Origin: Terriglobales bacterium
Lineage (GTDB): Bacteria; Acidobacteriota; Terriglobia; Terriglobales; Acidobacteriaceae
Assembly (NCBI GenBank): GCA_035561515.1
Contig: DATMXP010000015.1
Location: 1 to 64,000, forward strand
Direction: 5' to 3'
DNA: 64,000 bases
Made by a program: the position numbers and the translations under genes. The notes below the pieces were generated by a model, which was not told the origin of the DNA, did no database searches, and saw only the letters and a program-made list of their open reading frames with translations. Positions 8,717 through 17,887 of this stretch are shown here, piece after piece. How positions within the stretch are numbered: the first letter of the stretch is position 1; each line of letters opens with the position of its first letter.

Positions 8717-9109
8717 ATGACCGATCCGGTCGCAGATTTCCTGACTCGCGTTCGTAACGCGATCAAGGCGAAACAACAGAAGGTAGATGTACCGGCCTCG
8801 AAGCTGAAGGCGGAAATCGCCCGCATCCTCAAGGAAGAGGGCTATATCTCGAACTTCAAGGCCACCGAAGAGAACGGGCAGAAACTGCTGCGCGTGTACC
8901 TGAAGTACAGCAACAGCAACGAAGCCGCCATCTCGAACCTGGAGCGCGTATCCAAGCCGGGCTGCCGTGTGTACGTCGGCCGCACGGAGATTCCGCGCGT
9001 GCTGGGCGGATTGGGGATCAACATCCTCACGACTCCGCGTGGCGTGATGACCGGCCGTGAAGCCCGCAAGCAGGGCGTTGGCGGCGAGATCCTCTGCCAG
9101 GTTTGGTAA
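8717..9109 (+). CDS. rpsH: 30S ribosomal protein S8 (uS8)
   Basis: 16S central-domain binding protein and, in enterobacteria, the spc operon repressor. It has 130 residues with MTDPVADFLTRVRNA at the start and the C-terminal TPRGVMTGREARKQGVGGEILCQVW, both diagnostic. AAGGAGAAGG precedes the ATG. Confidence 0.98.
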   Translation: MTDPVADFLTRVRNAIKAKQQKVDVPASKLKAEIARILKEEGYISNFKATEENGQKLLRVYLKYSNSNEAAISNLERVSKPGCRVYVGRTEIPRVLGGLGINILTTPRGVMTGREARKQGVGGEILCQVW

Positions 9110-9223
9110 TACCAGTGGTGATGGCTGAGTGTCAGAGGTTTAAAAGCCTCGGCGACGATGCCAAATAGCAGCTGAAAGCGGAAGAACGAAGTTCGACCGC
9201 CATTTAAGCGAGAGAAGAGAACA

Positions 9224-9763
9224 ATGTCGAGAATCGGTAAAAAACCAATTGCAATCCCCTCGGGCGTGAAAGTTTCGGTCAACGGCAACGTGATCGAAGT
9301 GCAGGGTCCGAAGGGTAAACTCGAGACCCGCATCCCTCAGGGTGTGAGCGTCGAGCAGAAAGACGGAACGCTGGTGGCCACGCGTCAGAACGACTCGCAG
9401 GCCGCTATTCACGGACTTTCCCGCGCGTTGCTGAACAACGCCGTCACGGGCGTCACCAGCGGCTGGACCAAGGAACTGGAGATCGTCGGCATCGGCTACA
9501 AGGCCGAGTTGAAGGGCAAGCAGACCGTGGTGTTCAGCCTCGGCTTTTCGCACCCGATCGAAGTTCCTATTCCGACCGGCATCAGCGTCGCCGTGGACCC
9601 GAAGTTCACGCGCCTGACCGTCACCGGAATCGACCGGCAGAAGGTCGGACAGATTGCCGCGGAAATGCGTTCACTGCGTCCGCCCGATCCGTACAAGCAG
9701 AAGGGCGTGCGTTACGTCGGCGAGAAACTGAAGAAGAAGGTCGGCAAGACCGGAGCGAAATAA
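9224..9763 (+). CDS. rplF: 50S ribosomal protein L6 (uL6)
   Basis: 50S protein near the GTPase-associated region. It has 179 residues in two repeated domains, with [15 protein letters not shown] at the start and the conserved [25 protein letters not shown] end. It lies 114 bases after rpsH in a spacer with no visible repeat. Confidence 0.98.
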   Translation: MSRIGKKPIAIPSGVKVSVNGNVIEVQGPKGKLETRIPQGVSVEQKDGTLVATRQNDSQAAIHGLSRALLNNAVTGVTSGWTKELEIVGIGYKAELKGKQTVVFSLGFSHPIEVPIPTGISVAVDPKFTRLTVTGIDRQKVGQIAAEMRSLRPPDPYKQKGVRYVGEKLKKKVGKTGAK

Positions 9764-9822
9764 TCGCGATAAGACGGCCCGGTAGCGGGTCCCTGGCATA
9801 GAACCCCAGGACTGGAAAAACA

Positions 9823-10179
9823 ATGATTACGAAGACACAGAAAAATCAGAAGCGCGTTCGGATCCACGATCGCATCCGCAAAAAGTTGCAGGGTACGAGC
9901 GAGCGTCCGCGCCTGAGCGTTTACCGTTCCACCGCCCACATCTACGTCCAGATCATCGACGACCTCAAGGGTGTCACCCTCGTGTCGGCGAGCACCGCGG
10001 AAGCAAAGAGCAAGACCGGTGGGAACCTGGCGTCGGCGAAGGAAATCGGTAAGCAGGTTGCGGAGAAGGCTAAGGCGAAGGGAATCGACAAGGTCGTTTT
10101 CGATCGTGGCGGATACCTGTATCACGGGCGCGTGAAGGCGCTCGCCGATGCCGCGCGTGAAGCCGGACTGAAGTTCTAG
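9823..10179 (+). CDS. rplR: 50S ribosomal protein L18 (uL18)
   Basis: 5S rRNA-binding protein. It has 118 residues with [20 protein letters not shown] and the C-terminal [28 protein letters not shown], the family signature. Confidence 0.98.
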   Translation: MITKTQKNQKRVRIHDRIRKKLQGTSERPRLSVYRSTAHIYVQIIDDLKGVTLVSASTAEAKSKTGGNLASAKEIGKQVAEKAKAKGIDKVVFDRGGYLYHGRVKALADAAREAGLKF

Positions 10180-10223
10180 AAAGTAATGGTTGGCCTTGGC
10201 GGCCGACAAGAGAAGAGAGTCAA

Positions 10224-10733
10224 ATGCCATCAATTAAGAAGAAGCTTGACGCGGGGAACTACAACCTGAAAGACCAGGTGGTTTCCATCAATCGCGTGAC
10301 GAAAGTGGTAAAAGGCGGCAAGAACCTGTCGTTCTCGGCGCTCGTCGTGGTGGGCGATCCGAGTGCGGGCGTGGTCGGCTACGGTTCGGGCAAGGCGAAA
10401 GAAGTCCCGATGGCGATTCGCAAGGGCATCGAGTCGGCGAAGAAGAACCTGGTCCGCGTCAATCTGACGCAGACGACCATTCCTCACCTCGCCCTCGGAC
10501 GCTATGGTTCCGGCAAAGTGTTGCTGAAGCCCGCTCCCGAAGGAACCGGCGTCATCGCCGGCGGCGCGGTGCGCGCGGTCATGACTTCGGCTGGGATCCA
10601 GAACGTCCTTACGAAGTCGATTGGAACCACCAACCCGCATAACGTGATCAAGGCCACCTTCGACGCCCTGGTACAGCTCCGTGACCGCAGCGAAGTGGCG
10701 GCCCTGCGCGGCAAAGCCGTGGAGGAACTCTAA
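10224..10733 (+). CDS. rpsE: 30S ribosomal protein S5 (uS5)
   Basis: Decoding-accuracy protein of the 30S body. It has 169 residues, with a double-stranded-RNA-binding N-terminal domain ([27 protein letters not shown]) and a C-terminal domain with the [31 protein letters not shown] segment. Its stop codon overlaps rpmD by one base (TAATG). Confidence 0.98.
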   Translation: MPSIKKKLDAGNYNLKDQVVSINRVTKVVKGGKNLSFSALVVVGDPSAGVVGYGSGKAKEVPMAIRKGIESAKKNLVRVNLTQTTIPHLALGRYGSGKVLLKPAPEGTGVIAGGAVRAVMTSAGIQNVLTKSIGTTNPHNVIKATFDALVQLRDRSEVAALRGKAVEEL

Positions 10734-10918
10734 TGGCCGGGAAGAAAACGATGAAACTGAAGTGGGTGCGCTCCATGGCGCAGGCACCGGTGAAGCACAA
10801 GCTGGTGATCAAGGGACTCGGGTTTACCCGCCTGAACCAGGTGATCGAGCGTGAAGACACGCCGTCGATCCGTGGCATGGTGGCGAAGGTTCCGCACCTG
10901 GTCGAGTACGTAAAGTAG
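10733..10918 (+). CDS. rpmD: 50S ribosomal protein L30 (uL30)
   Basis: Small 50S protein, 61 residues, with the family core KLKWVRSMAQAPVKHKLVIKGLGFTRLNQ and the VxREDTPSIRGMVxKVPHLV ending. It is coupled to rpsE through a one-base overlap and followed by a heptad repeat spacer before rplO. Confidence 0.95.
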   Translation: MAGKKTMKLKWVRSMAQAPVKHKLVIKGLGFTRLNQVIEREDTPSIRGMVAKVPHLVEYVK

Positions 10919-10921
10919 CAG

Positions 10922-10990
10922 CTAGCAGTTAGGGGCTAGCAGCTAGTGAGGATTCCTAGCCGCTATCAGCTATCCCCTAGCCCCTGATAA
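10922..10990 (+). repeat. Heptad repeat array, rpmD-rplO spacer
   Basis: Units in 7-bp phase: CTAGCAG, TTAGGGG, CTAGCAG, CTAGTGA, GGATTC (one base short), CTAGCCG, CTATCAG, CTATCCC, CTAGCCC, CTGATAA. AGGGGCTAG at 10931-10939 is the exact complement of CTAGCCCCT at 10977-10985, and 10938-10946 pairs with 10956-10964 with one G-U, so the array can fold into a long hairpin. Confidence 0.85.
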
Positions 10991-11002
10991 GAGAGATTCG
11001 AA

Positions 11003-11449
11003 ATGGCATATAACTTATCGACGATTCGAGCACCAAAGAAGGCGAACGAGAAGCGCAAACGCGTCGGCCGTGGTATGGGCTCCGGCATGGGCAAGACCTC
11101 GACCCGTGGCCACAAGGGACAGGGTTCCCGCAGCGGTTCCAGCACCATGCGCGGATTTGAAGGCGGCCAGATGCCCCTTCATCGCCGCTTGCCCAAGCGC
11201 GGCTTCACCAATATTTTCCGTACCGAATACCAGGTGATCAACGTTGCCGACCTGGCGGGCCTCGGCGAGTCTGAGATCACGCCTGAAGTACTTAAGAAGG
11301 CACGCCTGATTAAGGGTAAGGATGCATTGATCAAAGTCCTCGGAGATGGTGAACTAAAGAGCGCCATCACCGTGCATGCACATAAGTTTTCGAAGACGGC
11401 CCAGGAGAAGATCACCAAGGCCGGCGGGAAAGCCGAAATCCTTCAATAA
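11003..11449 (+). CDS. rplO: 50S ribosomal protein L15 (uL15)
   Basis: Late-assembly 50S protein. It has 148 residues, with the glycine-rich basic N-terminal region (KRVGRGMGSGMGKTSTRGHKGQGSRSG) and the C-terminal globular domain ending in the VxAHKFSKTAQEKITKAGG segment. It is followed after 49 bases by secY, the usual spc order. Confidence 0.98.
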   Translation: MAYNLSTIRAPKKANEKRKRVGRGMGSGMGKTSTRGHKGQGSRSGSSTMRGFEGGQMPLHRRLPKRGFTNIFRTEYQVINVADLAGLGESEITPEVLKKARLIKGKDALIKVLGDGELKSAITVHAHKFSKTAQEKITKAGGKAEILQ

Positions 11450-11498
11450 GGATCGAGCGCGGCCGGTGGGCAATTTCTCCGGCCAAAGGACCCAGTAG

Positions 11499-12902
11499 AT
11501 GTTCGAGAAACTGGCAAACATATTTAGAATTCCGGACCTGCGCAAGCGTGTGTTGTTCACGCTGGGGTTGCTCGCGGTGTACCGCCTGGGCGCTCACATT
11601 CCGACCCCGGGCATTAACGCGTCGCTTCTGCAGCAGTTTTTCGAGCAGAACCGCGGATCGTTCCTGGGTTTCGTTGATCTGTTCAGCGGCGGAAACCTGC
11701 GCCGGTTGACCATTTTCGCCCTCGGCATCATGCCGTACATTACGGCATCCATTATTCTTCAGCTCTTGACCGTCGTGTACGAACCGCTGGCCAAGTTGCA
11801 GAAGGAAGGCGAACTCGGCCGCAAGAAGATCACCCAGTGGACGCGTTACCTCACCGTCATTCTCAGCGCCCTGCAGTCGTTCGGTATTGCGATCACCCTG
11901 GAACGCCAGACGGTTTCCGGCGGCGTCGCCTTCGTCACCAACCCCGGATGGGGTTTCGTACTGATGACCATGCTGACCCTCACCACCGGTTCGGCGTTCA
12001 TCATGTGGCTGGGCGAACAGATCACCGAGCGCGGAATCGGCAACGGTATGTCGCTGCTGATCTTTGCCGGTATCGTCGTCGGCCTGCCGCGCGGCGTGGT
12101 TGACCTCATCGACAAGATGCGCAACGCCAGCTGGGGCTATGTCATGGTCCCGGCACTGCTGATCTTCATGGTCGCGGTGGTTGCGTTTATCGTCTTCGTC
12201 GAACGCAGTGAGCGACGAATACCCGTGCAATACGCCAAGCGCGTGGTCGGCCGCAAGATCATGGGCGGACAGAGCACCCATCTTCCGCTGCGCGTCAATT
12301 CAGGCGGCGTGATGCCGGTCATCTTTGCATCCTCGCTGTTGACCCTGCCGCAGACCGTCGGGTTCGCCGTGAAGGGCGAAGGATTTTTCGGGAAAACGTT
12401 CGGCTGGCTGGTCGACGCCCTTAAGTGGGGCGAGCCGCTCTATACACTGCTCTACGTGGTGGGGATCATCTTCTTTGCCTACTTCTACGTGAGCATCGTG
12501 TTCAACCCGAACGACGTTGCCGACAACATGCGGAAGTACGGCGGGTTCATCCCCGGTATTCGGCCGGGCAAGCGGACCTCCGACCACATCAACGATATTC
12601 TGACCCGCATCACCCTCGTGGGAGCCCTGTACCTGATCGTCATCTCCCTGATTCCGGAGTGGATGATCGCGGGCATCAAGCTGAACCACCTTTGGGTGAT
12701 CGGACCATGGTTCGACCATCCAAGCTGGACCTGGCTTACGAACGGATTGAACGTCAACTTCTACTTCGGTGGTACGTCGCTGCTGATCGTGGTTGGCGTC
12801 GCCATGGATACGGTGCAGCAGATCGAGGCACAACTGATCATGCGGCACTATGAAGGATTCACCCCGCGCAGTGGTCGGATTCGCGGCCGCCGCGCGTGGT
12901 AA
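11499..12902 (+). CDS. secY: Protein translocase subunit SecY
   Basis: Channel-forming subunit of the SecYEG translocon in the inner membrane. The 467 residues contain ten hydrophobic segments, the N-terminal [32 protein letters not shown], the conserved TM2 region [21 protein letters not shown], and the cytosolic loop [15 protein letters not shown] that contacts SecA and the ribosome. It is slightly longer than E. coli SecY (443). It is placed between rplO and adk. Confidence 0.98.
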   Translation: MFEKLANIFRIPDLRKRVLFTLGLLAVYRLGAHIPTPGINASLLQQFFEQNRGSFLGFVDLFSGGNLRRLTIFALGIMPYITASIILQLLTVVYEPLAKLQKEGELGRKKITQWTRYLTVILSALQSFGIAITLERQTVSGGVAFVTNPGWGFVLMTMLTLTTGSAFIMWLGEQITERGIGNGMSLLIFAGIVVGLPRGVVDLIDKMRNASWGYVMVPALLIFMVAVVAFIVFVERSERRIPVQYAKRVVGRKIMGGQSTHLPLRVNSGGVMPVIFASSLLTLPQTVGFAVKGEGFFGKTFGWLVDALKWGEPLYTLLYVVGIIFFAYFYVSIVFNPNDVADNMRKYGGFIPGIRPGKRTSDHINDILTRITLVGALYLIVISLIPEWMIAGIKLNHLWVIGPWFDHPSWTWLTNGLNVNFYFGGTSLLIVVGVAMDTVQQIEAQLIMRHYEGFTPRSGRIRGRRAW

Positions 12903-12911
12903 CACCCGAAC

Positions 12912-12957
12912 GTCACAGGGTTTTGTGACGCAGTCAGGTGTGTTTGCATGCCTGACA
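12912..12957. other. Two adjacent stem-loops between secY and adk
   Basis: CGTCACA (12912-12918) pairs with TGTGACG (12925-12931) around a 6-base loop, and GTCAGG (12934-12939) pairs with CCTGAC (12952-12957). No T-run follows either, so neither is a clear intrinsic terminator. TATAGT at 12961 could be a -10 box for adk but lacks a convincing -35. Confidence 0.45.
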
Positions 12958-13035
12958 GGTTATAGTCGGCCCTCCTGCTAAGGGTTTTGCCAGAGGAGAC
13001 TGGTAAGGCCGAAAAACGGGTGGAGGGTAGACAAG

Positions 13036-13782
13036 ATGGAAGCCCAAACCGCGATGATAAATATGGGATCCAAAGCAGCAGATCCCAAAACACGGTTTGT
13101 AGGGGCCCTGATCCTGCTCGGTGCACCGGGTGCGGGGAAAGGTACACAGTCGAAGATCATCTCGGCTAAGTACGGGATTCCCCAGATTTCGACCGGAGAT
13201 CTGCTGCGTGAAAACGTAGCGAAATGCACCGAACTTGGCAGGTCGGCCAAGGCGATCATGGAGCGCGGGGAACTCGTCCCGGACCACCTGGTCCAGGACA
13301 TGCTCGCGAAACGGATCGTCGAAGGCGGTGATACCAACCGGGGATTTATCCTCGATGGCTTCCCGCGGACCCTGGCCCAGGCGCAGTGGTTGGATGGATT
13401 TTTGGAGGCGTGGACGGCCGCAGTGAACCCCGGACACACGACACCTCCGGTTGTGATCAACGTCGCCGTCGGTTATAATCAGTTACTTAGGCGGCTCACC
13501 GGACGTCGTTCTTGTCCCACCTGCGGGCGGATCTACAACGTTTATCTCCAGCCTCCACGCGTAGCGGATTTATGCGATATTGACGGGTCTGTGCTCGCCA
13601 CGCGCCGCGACGATTGCGAGGAAGTGATTTCCGAGCGGCTGAGCGCGTATGAGCGGCAAACCCTGCCCCTGATCGACTACTACCAGTCGCGGGGCACGTT
13701 ACATGAGATTGACGGCGAACAGGAACTGAGCGAAGTGACTGACGCCGCTTTAAAGATTGTTGAGAATGGCGATCGTCTGTAA
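13036..13782 (+). CDS. adk: Adenylate kinase, zinc-lid type
   Basis: Makes 2 ADP from AMP and ATP. The P-loop GAPGAGKGTQ lies near residues 34-43, after an N-terminal extension of about 25 residues not found in the E. coli enzyme. The ISTGDLLRE and DGFPRTLAQAQ AMP-site motifs follow. The LID carries CPTC then CDID, the Cys-Cys-Cys-Asp zinc pattern of Gram-positive-like forms. GGAGGG at 13022-13027 supports the ATG at 13036. The gene overlaps map by 17 bases. Confidence 0.96.
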   Translation: MEAQTAMINMGSKAADPKTRFVGALILLGAPGAGKGTQSKIISAKYGIPQISTGDLLRENVAKCTELGRSAKAIMERGELVPDHLVQDMLAKRIVEGGDTNRGFILDGFPRTLAQAQWLDGFLEAWTAAVNPGHTTPPVVINVAVGYNQLLRRLTGRRSCPTCGRIYNVYLQPPRVADLCDIDGSVLATRRDDCEEVISERLSAYERQTLPLIDYYQSRGTLHEIDGEQELSEVTDAALKIVENGDRL

Positions 13783-14518
13783 ATCATCGGCGGAAATCGA
13801 AAAGATGCGCCGAAGTGGTCGAGCCGTCCGGCAGGTGCTGGACGAACTGGCGGCCATGGTGAAACCCGGGATCAGCACCATGGACCTGGAACGGACCGCC
13901 GCCAGGAAAATAAAGGAACTCGGTGCGAAGCCGGCCTTCAAGGGATATTACGACTATCCCTGCTGCCTCTGTACCTCGGTCAACAACGAGATCGTACACG
14001 GCATCCCCAGCGAGAAGCGGGTTTTGAAGGAAGGCGATATCGTCTCGATTGATTGCGGCGTCGTGCTCGACGGTTTCTATGGAGACTCTGCGATCACGGT
14101 TCCGGTGGGCGACGGGCAGTCTGACCAGATTAAGAAGCTGCTCGAGGTCACCAGGGAATCGCTCTTTAAAGGGATCGAGAAGGCCAAGGTTGGTAACACC
14201 GTCGGCGATGTAGGCGCGGCCGTGCAGGAATATGTGGAAGCCGCAGGCTTCAGCGTGGTTCGCGAGTTCGTCGGCCATGGAATCGGGACCAAGTTGCACG
14301 AAGATCCGCAGGTTCCGAACTTCGGCACCAAGGGCCATGGGGCGCGGTTGCGCGAAGGCATGGTGCTGGCGATCGAGCCGATGGTGAACGTAGGCCGCCC
14401 CGGAGCGCGCGTCCTGGAAGATAAGTGGACCGCCGTTACCGAGGACGGAAGTTTTAGCGCTCATTTTGAGCACTGTGTCGCGATCACGCAGGATGGACCG
14501 GTGATCCTGACGCAATAG
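13766..14518 (+). CDS. map: Methionine aminopeptidase type I
   Basis: Removes the N-terminal Met from new proteins; a two-metal hydrolase. The metal ligands are visible in DCGVVLDGFYGDSA, GHGIGTKLHEDP, the MVLAIEPM segment and the late TEDGSFSAHFEHCVAIT. The 250 residues match the family. The ATG at 13766 lies inside adk and an in-frame TTG pair lies just upstream. The secY-adk-map-infA order is the standard one. Confidence 0.97.
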   Translation: MAIVCKSSAEIEKMRRSGRAVRQVLDELAAMVKPGISTMDLERTAARKIKELGAKPAFKGYYDYPCCLCTSVNNEIVHGIPSEKRVLKEGDIVSIDCGVVLDGFYGDSAITVPVGDGQSDQIKKLLEVTRESLFKGIEKAKVGNTVGDVGAAVQEYVEAAGFSVVREFVGHGIGTKLHEDPQVPNFGTKGHGARLREGMVLAIEPMVNVGRPGARVLEDKWTAVTEDGSFSAHFEHCVAITQDGPVILTQ

Positions 14519-14598
14519 GTTGAGGCGTCTGCGGGCGTTAGAGTCCCGCGCCGAAATCCTGAGGCGAAGCCGAGGGATGAATTGATAACAAGGACTGA

Positions 14599-14817
14599 AT
14601 GAGCAAGGAAGACGCGATTGAAGTTATGGCAGTGGTCATCGAGCCCCTGCCCAATGCGATGTTCCGGGTAGAACTGGAAAACAAGCACCAGGTTTTAGCT
14701 CATGTCTCCGGCAAGATGCGTAAGAACTTCATCCGCATCCTCCCCGGCGACAGGGTCGCGGTAGAGCTGTCACCCTATGACCTGACCCGCGGCCGTATCG
14801 TTTACCGATACAAATAA
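14599..14817 (+). CDS. infA: Translation initiation factor IF-1
   Basis: OB-fold factor that binds the 30S A site during initiation. It has 72 residues with [28 protein letters not shown] at the start and RGRIVYRYK at the end, the full family length. AAGGA precedes the ATG. rpmJ follows after 27 bases. Confidence 0.98.
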   Translation: MSKEDAIEVMAVVIEPLPNAMFRVELENKHQVLAHVSGKMRKNFIRILPGDRVAVELSPYDLTRGRIVYRYK

Positions 14818-14844
14818 GGGTTGGAAGAAGAAGAGGACAGAATT

Positions 14845-14958
14845 ATGAAGGTACGGGCCTCCGTAAAGAAGATTTGTGACAAATGCAAGGTGATCAACCG
14901 CCACGGTGTGGTGCGCGTCATCTGCGAAAACCCGAAGCACAAGCAGCGTCAGGGATAA
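14845..14958 (+). CDS. rpmJ: 50S ribosomal protein L36 (bL36), zinc form
   Basis: Smallest ribosomal protein, 37 codons starting [19 protein letters not shown] and ending KHKQRQG. The zinc ligands CDKC (residues 11-14), Cys27 and His32 are all present, so this is the zinc-binding form. GAAGAGGAC upstream provides a ribosome binding site. It sits between infA and rpsM as expected. Confidence 0.97.
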   Translation: MKVRASVKKICDKCKVINRHGVVRVICENPKHKQRQG

Positions 14959-14973
14959 GGATTTAGAGGAACT

Positions 14974-15360
14974 ATGGCACGCATTTCAGGTGTTGATCTT
15001 CCGCGCAACAAGCATGTGGTGATTGCGCTGACTTACATTTACGGCATCGGCAACTCCCGCTCGCACAAGATCCTGCAGGCGGCCGCAGTCGAGCCCACCA
15101 AAAAGGTACAGGACCTCGCGGAAGATGAAGTGAACCGCATCCGCCAGGTCATCGAGAACGAAGGCAACGTCGAAGGCGACCTTCGCAAAGACATCTCGAT
15201 GCACATCAAGCGGCTGATCGAAATCGGTTCCTACCGTGGGTTCCGTCATCGCCGCAGCCTGCCGGTTCGCGGACAGCGCACGCACACCAACGCGCGCACC
15301 CGCAAGGGACCGCGTAAGGGCACCGTCGCCAACAAGAAGAAGGCAGCGGCCAAGACATAG
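14974..15360 (+). CDS. rpsM: 30S ribosomal protein S13 (uS13)
   Basis: 30S head protein that contacts P-site tRNA and forms bridges to 50S. It has 128 residues with [26 protein letters not shown] and the conserved [25 protein letters not shown] tail that touches tRNA. TAGAGGA precedes the ATG. Confidence 0.98.
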   Translation: MARISGVDLPRNKHVVIALTYIYGIGNSRSHKILQAAAVEPTKKVQDLAEDEVNRIRQVIENEGNVEGDLRKDISMHIKRLIEIGSYRGFRHRRSLPVRGQRTHTNARTRKGPRKGTVANKKKAAAKT

Positions 15361-15365
15361 AAGTC

Positions 15366-15428
15366 AGCTATTAGCTTTTAGCTCTCAGCCAGTTCTGCTG
15401 AGCTAACGGCTAAGAGCTAAAAGCAAGG
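15366..15428 (+). repeat. Heptad repeat array, first block, rpsM-rpsK spacer
   Basis: Nine 7-bp units in exact phase: AGCTATT, AGCTTTT, AGCTCTC, AGCCAGT, TCTGCTG, AGCTAAC, GGCTAAG, AGCTAAA, AGCAAGG. GCTTTTAGCTCTCAGCC (15374-15390) pairs with GGCTAAGAGCTAAAAGC (15408-15424) at 16 of 17 positions, so the block is a strong potential hairpin. Confidence 0.9.
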
Positions 15429-15469
15429 TTTAACTTTGATTCCAGCGCCCGCTATCGGAACAAACTGAT

Positions 15470-15497
15470 AGCCGGCAGCTGATAGCTGAGAGCTCAA
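15470..15497 (+). repeat. Heptad repeat array, second block, before rpsK
   Basis: Four 7-bp units in exact phase: AGCCGGC, AGCTGAT, AGCTGAG, AGCTCAA. The block ends five bases before the rpsK ATG; GAGAG formed at the junction of two units is the only Shine-Dalgarno-like element. Confidence 0.85.
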
Positions 15498-15502
15498 GAA
15501 AA

Positions 15503-15931
15503 ATGGCAAAAGCACAGGGCGGCGCAGCCGCCGGCGAGAAAAAAGGCAAGAAAGGCAAGACATTCAAGCGCCGCGAGCGTAAGAACGTTCCTTTCGGAAT
15601 CGTTCACATCCAGGCGTCGTTCAATAACACGATCGTCACGATCGCCGACCAGAGCGGAAACGTGATTTCGTGGAAGAGTTCGGGTTCGCTCGGCTTCCGC
15701 GGATCCCGCAAGGGCACTCCGTTTGCGGCCCAGCAGGCTGCCATGAACGCCGCCAATATGGCGCGCGATCACGGTCTGCGCAGCGTTGAAGTCCGCGTCA
15801 GCGGTCCCGGCTCCGGACGTGAATCGGCCATCCGTGCTCTCGCTGCCGCTGGCATCGAAGTGCGCGCGATCAAGGACGTTACGCCGATTCCGCATAACGG
15901 CTGCCGTCCGCCGAAGCGCCGCAGAGTCTAA
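15503..15931 (+). CDS. rpsK: 30S ribosomal protein S11 (uS11)
   Basis: 30S platform protein. It has 142 residues: a basic N-terminal region rich in Gly, Ala and Lys, then [46 protein letters not shown] and a C-terminal [17 protein letters not shown], all diagnostic. A heptad block lies directly upstream of the start. Confidence 0.98.
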   Translation: MAKAQGGAAAGEKKGKKGKTFKRRERKNVPFGIVHIQASFNNTIVTIADQSGNVISWKSSGSLGFRGSRKGTPFAAQQAAMNAANMARDHGLRSVEVRVSGPGSGRESAIRALAAAGIEVRAIKDVTPIPHNGCRPPKRRRV

Positions 15932-15938
15932 TTCGGTC

Positions 15939-16001
15939 GTCAGCTTTCAGTCATTAGTCGTTAGCTGCTTCTGCCAACGACCAACGACTAACGACCAACG
16001 A
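15939..16001 (+). repeat. Heptad repeat array, rpsK-rpsD spacer
   Basis: Nine 7-bp units in exact phase: GTCAGCT, TTCAGTC, ATTAGTC, GTTAGCT, GCTTCTG, CCAACGA, CCAACGA, CTAACGA, CCAACGA. TTAGTCGTT (15954-15962) is the exact complement of AACGACTAA (15983-15991), so the two halves form a hairpin. Confidence 0.9.
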
Positions 16002-16076
16002 CAAGAAATTCGGAGCAGGGAAGAAAGGTCGCCAAACCCGTAAACCTCTCCCAAGAAAAGAAACAGGAGATTTACA

Positions 16077-16706
16077 TTGGCACGTTATAAAGACGCAGTC
16101 TGCCGCCTTTGCCGTCGCGAAGGCATGAAGCTCTTCCTCAAGGGCGCAAAGTGTTTCACCGATAAGTGCCCCGTCGAGAAACGGAATTACGCTCCGGGTC
16201 AGCACGGAAAAGACAAGAAAACCAAGGTCGTCGGCTACGGTCTTCAGCTTCGCGAGAAGCAGAAGGCAAAACGTATTTACTTCGTCAACGAAGGCCAGTT
16301 CCGCAACTACTATGAAGTTGCGTCGAACGCCACCGGCGTCACCGGCGAATTGCTCCTGCAGCAGCTTGAGCGCCGTCTCGACAACCTGGTCTTCCGCCTT
16401 GGATTTGCGAATGCCCGCCGTCAGGCACGCCAGCTCGTCCGTCACGGACATGTGTCCGTCAACGGCCGCAAGGTGAATATTCCTTCGTACCAGGTTCGGC
16501 CGGGCGACGAGATTGCGGTCCGCGAGGAAGCGAAGAATCTCGACATCGTGAAGAACGGCCTTGAGTTCGCCAGCCATCAGGCTGCGCCGACCTGGCTGGA
16601 AGTCGATCGCGAAGGCATGAAGGGACGCTTGCTCTCTCTGCCGAAGCGTGAAGACATCAATCTGCCGATCAACGAGCAGCTGATCGTCGAACTGTACAGC
16701 AAGTAA
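16077..16706 (+). CDS. rpsD: 30S ribosomal protein S4 (uS4), TTG start
   Basis: Primary assembly protein of the 30S body, also a translational repressor in some bacteria. It has 209 residues with the family start [22 protein letters not shown] and the S4 RNA-binding domain ([39 protein letters not shown]). The initiation codon is TTG, six bases after AGGAGA; no ATG or GTG lies in frame nearby. CRLC plus later Cys residues resemble the zinc form. Confidence 0.96.
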   Translation: MARYKDAVCRLCRREGMKLFLKGAKCFTDKCPVEKRNYAPGQHGKDKKTKVVGYGLQLREKQKAKRIYFVNEGQFRNYYEVASNATGVTGELLLQQLERRLDNLVFRLGFANARRQARQLVRHGHVSVNGRKVNIPSYQVRPGDEIAVREEAKNLDIVKNGLEFASHQAAPTWLEVDREGMKGRLLSLPKREDINLPINEQLIVELYSK

Positions 16707-16814
16707 TAGCGAATTTGGCCCTTTTCCGGTCCCGCTCAGCCTTGGCTGCGCCAACTTCACACCGGGCCTTTGAAGTTGCAGCCTTGAGCCACAGGGACGG
16801 AAGGAGAACACACA

Positions 16815-17852
16815 ATGCTTTGGAAAGGTTTCCAAAAGCCGAAGCGTCTCGCGGTTGATACCGAGACACTCACCGACAAATATGGCCGCTTCTGGGCCCA
16901 GCCCTTCGAGCGCGGATTCGGAACCACCATCGGGAACGGACTGCGCCGCGTACTGCTGAGCTCCATCGAAGGCGCCGCCATCACCGCCGTGAAGATCGAA
17001 GGCGTGCTCCACGAGTTCCAGTCGATCGCCGGCGTGGTTGAAGACGCAACCGACATCATCCTCAACCTCAAGCAGGTCCCGTTCAAGCTGAACGGAGAAG
17101 GCCCGAAGGCTATTTACCTTCGCGCCGACCAGCCCGGTGTTGTCACTTCCGGCATGATCGAGACCGATGCCGACGTTGAAGTCCTCGACAAGAACGTCTA
17201 CATCGCCACGGTTTCCGAGGGCGGCAAACTCGACATGGAAATGCGCCTGAAGCGCGGTCGCGGATATGTTTCCGCCGACAAGAACTTCGACGAGGACCTC
17301 GGTCTCGGATTCATTCCGATCGACTCCGTTCACTCGCCCGTGCGCAAGGTCAACTACACGGTCGAAGCTGCCCGTCTCGGACAGATCACCGACTACGACA
17401 AGCTGACCCTGGAAGTATGGACCAACGGCTCCGTCAATCCGGCGGACGCCATCGGCCTCGCTGCGAAGCTGCTGAAGGATCACATGACGATCTTCATCAA
17501 CTTTGAGGAAGAGATCGAGCCGTCCATGCACGCGCCCAGCTCGGAAGATCGCAGCGGCAAGCCGCAGATCCGCAACGAGAACCTGAACCGCTCCGTCGAA
17601 GAGCTTGAGCTTTCGGTCCGCAGCTACAACTGCCTGAAGAACGCGAACATTCAGACCATCGGCGAACTGGTCCAGAAGACCGAAGCTGAGATGCTGAAGA
17701 CCAAGAACTTCGGCCGCAAATCGTTAAACGAGATCAAGGAGATCCTCGCGACCATGGGCCTGTCGCTCGGCATGAAGATCGACGAGCACGGCAACGCGGT
17801 CCCGGGCAATCAGCCTTCGGTTCCGTCCATGGGCGGCTACGGAAATTACTAA
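16815..17852 (+). CDS. rpoA: DNA-directed RNA polymerase subunit alpha
   Basis: Alpha subunit, which dimerises to start polymerase assembly and contacts promoter UP elements and activators. It has 345 residues. The N-terminal domain contains [23 protein letters not shown]; the C-terminal domain (about 245-320) contains [46 protein letters not shown] with its helix-hairpin-helix. GAAGGAG precedes the ATG. The order rpsK-rpsD-rpoA-rplQ is conserved. Confidence 0.98.
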   Translation: MLWKGFQKPKRLAVDTETLTDKYGRFWAQPFERGFGTTIGNGLRRVLLSSIEGAAITAVKIEGVLHEFQSIAGVVEDATDIILNLKQVPFKLNGEGPKAIYLRADQPGVVTSGMIETDADVEVLDKNVYIATVSEGGKLDMEMRLKRGRGYVSADKNFDEDLGLGFIPIDSVHSPVRKVNYTVEAARLGQITDYDKLTLEVWTNGSVNPADAIGLAAKLLKDHMTIFINFEEEIEPSMHAPSSEDRSGKPQIRNENLNRSVEELELSVRSYNCLKNANIQTIGELVQKTEAEMLKTKNFGRKSLNEIKEILATMGLSLGMKIDEHGNAVPGNQPSVPSMGGYGNY

Positions 17853-17887
17853 TCAGCAGTACAGATAAAGTTTGAAGGACTAAAACC

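Noticed and set aside
15366..15497. CRISPR array
   Set aside because: The units are 7 bp and directly adjacent, with no constant repeat of 24 or more bases, no unique spacers and no cas genes.
15954..17531. Long minus-strand ORF (525 codons) opposite rpsD and rpoA
   Set aside because: It is the antisense shadow of two certain genes in GC-rich DNA and has no recognisable domain or ribosome binding site.
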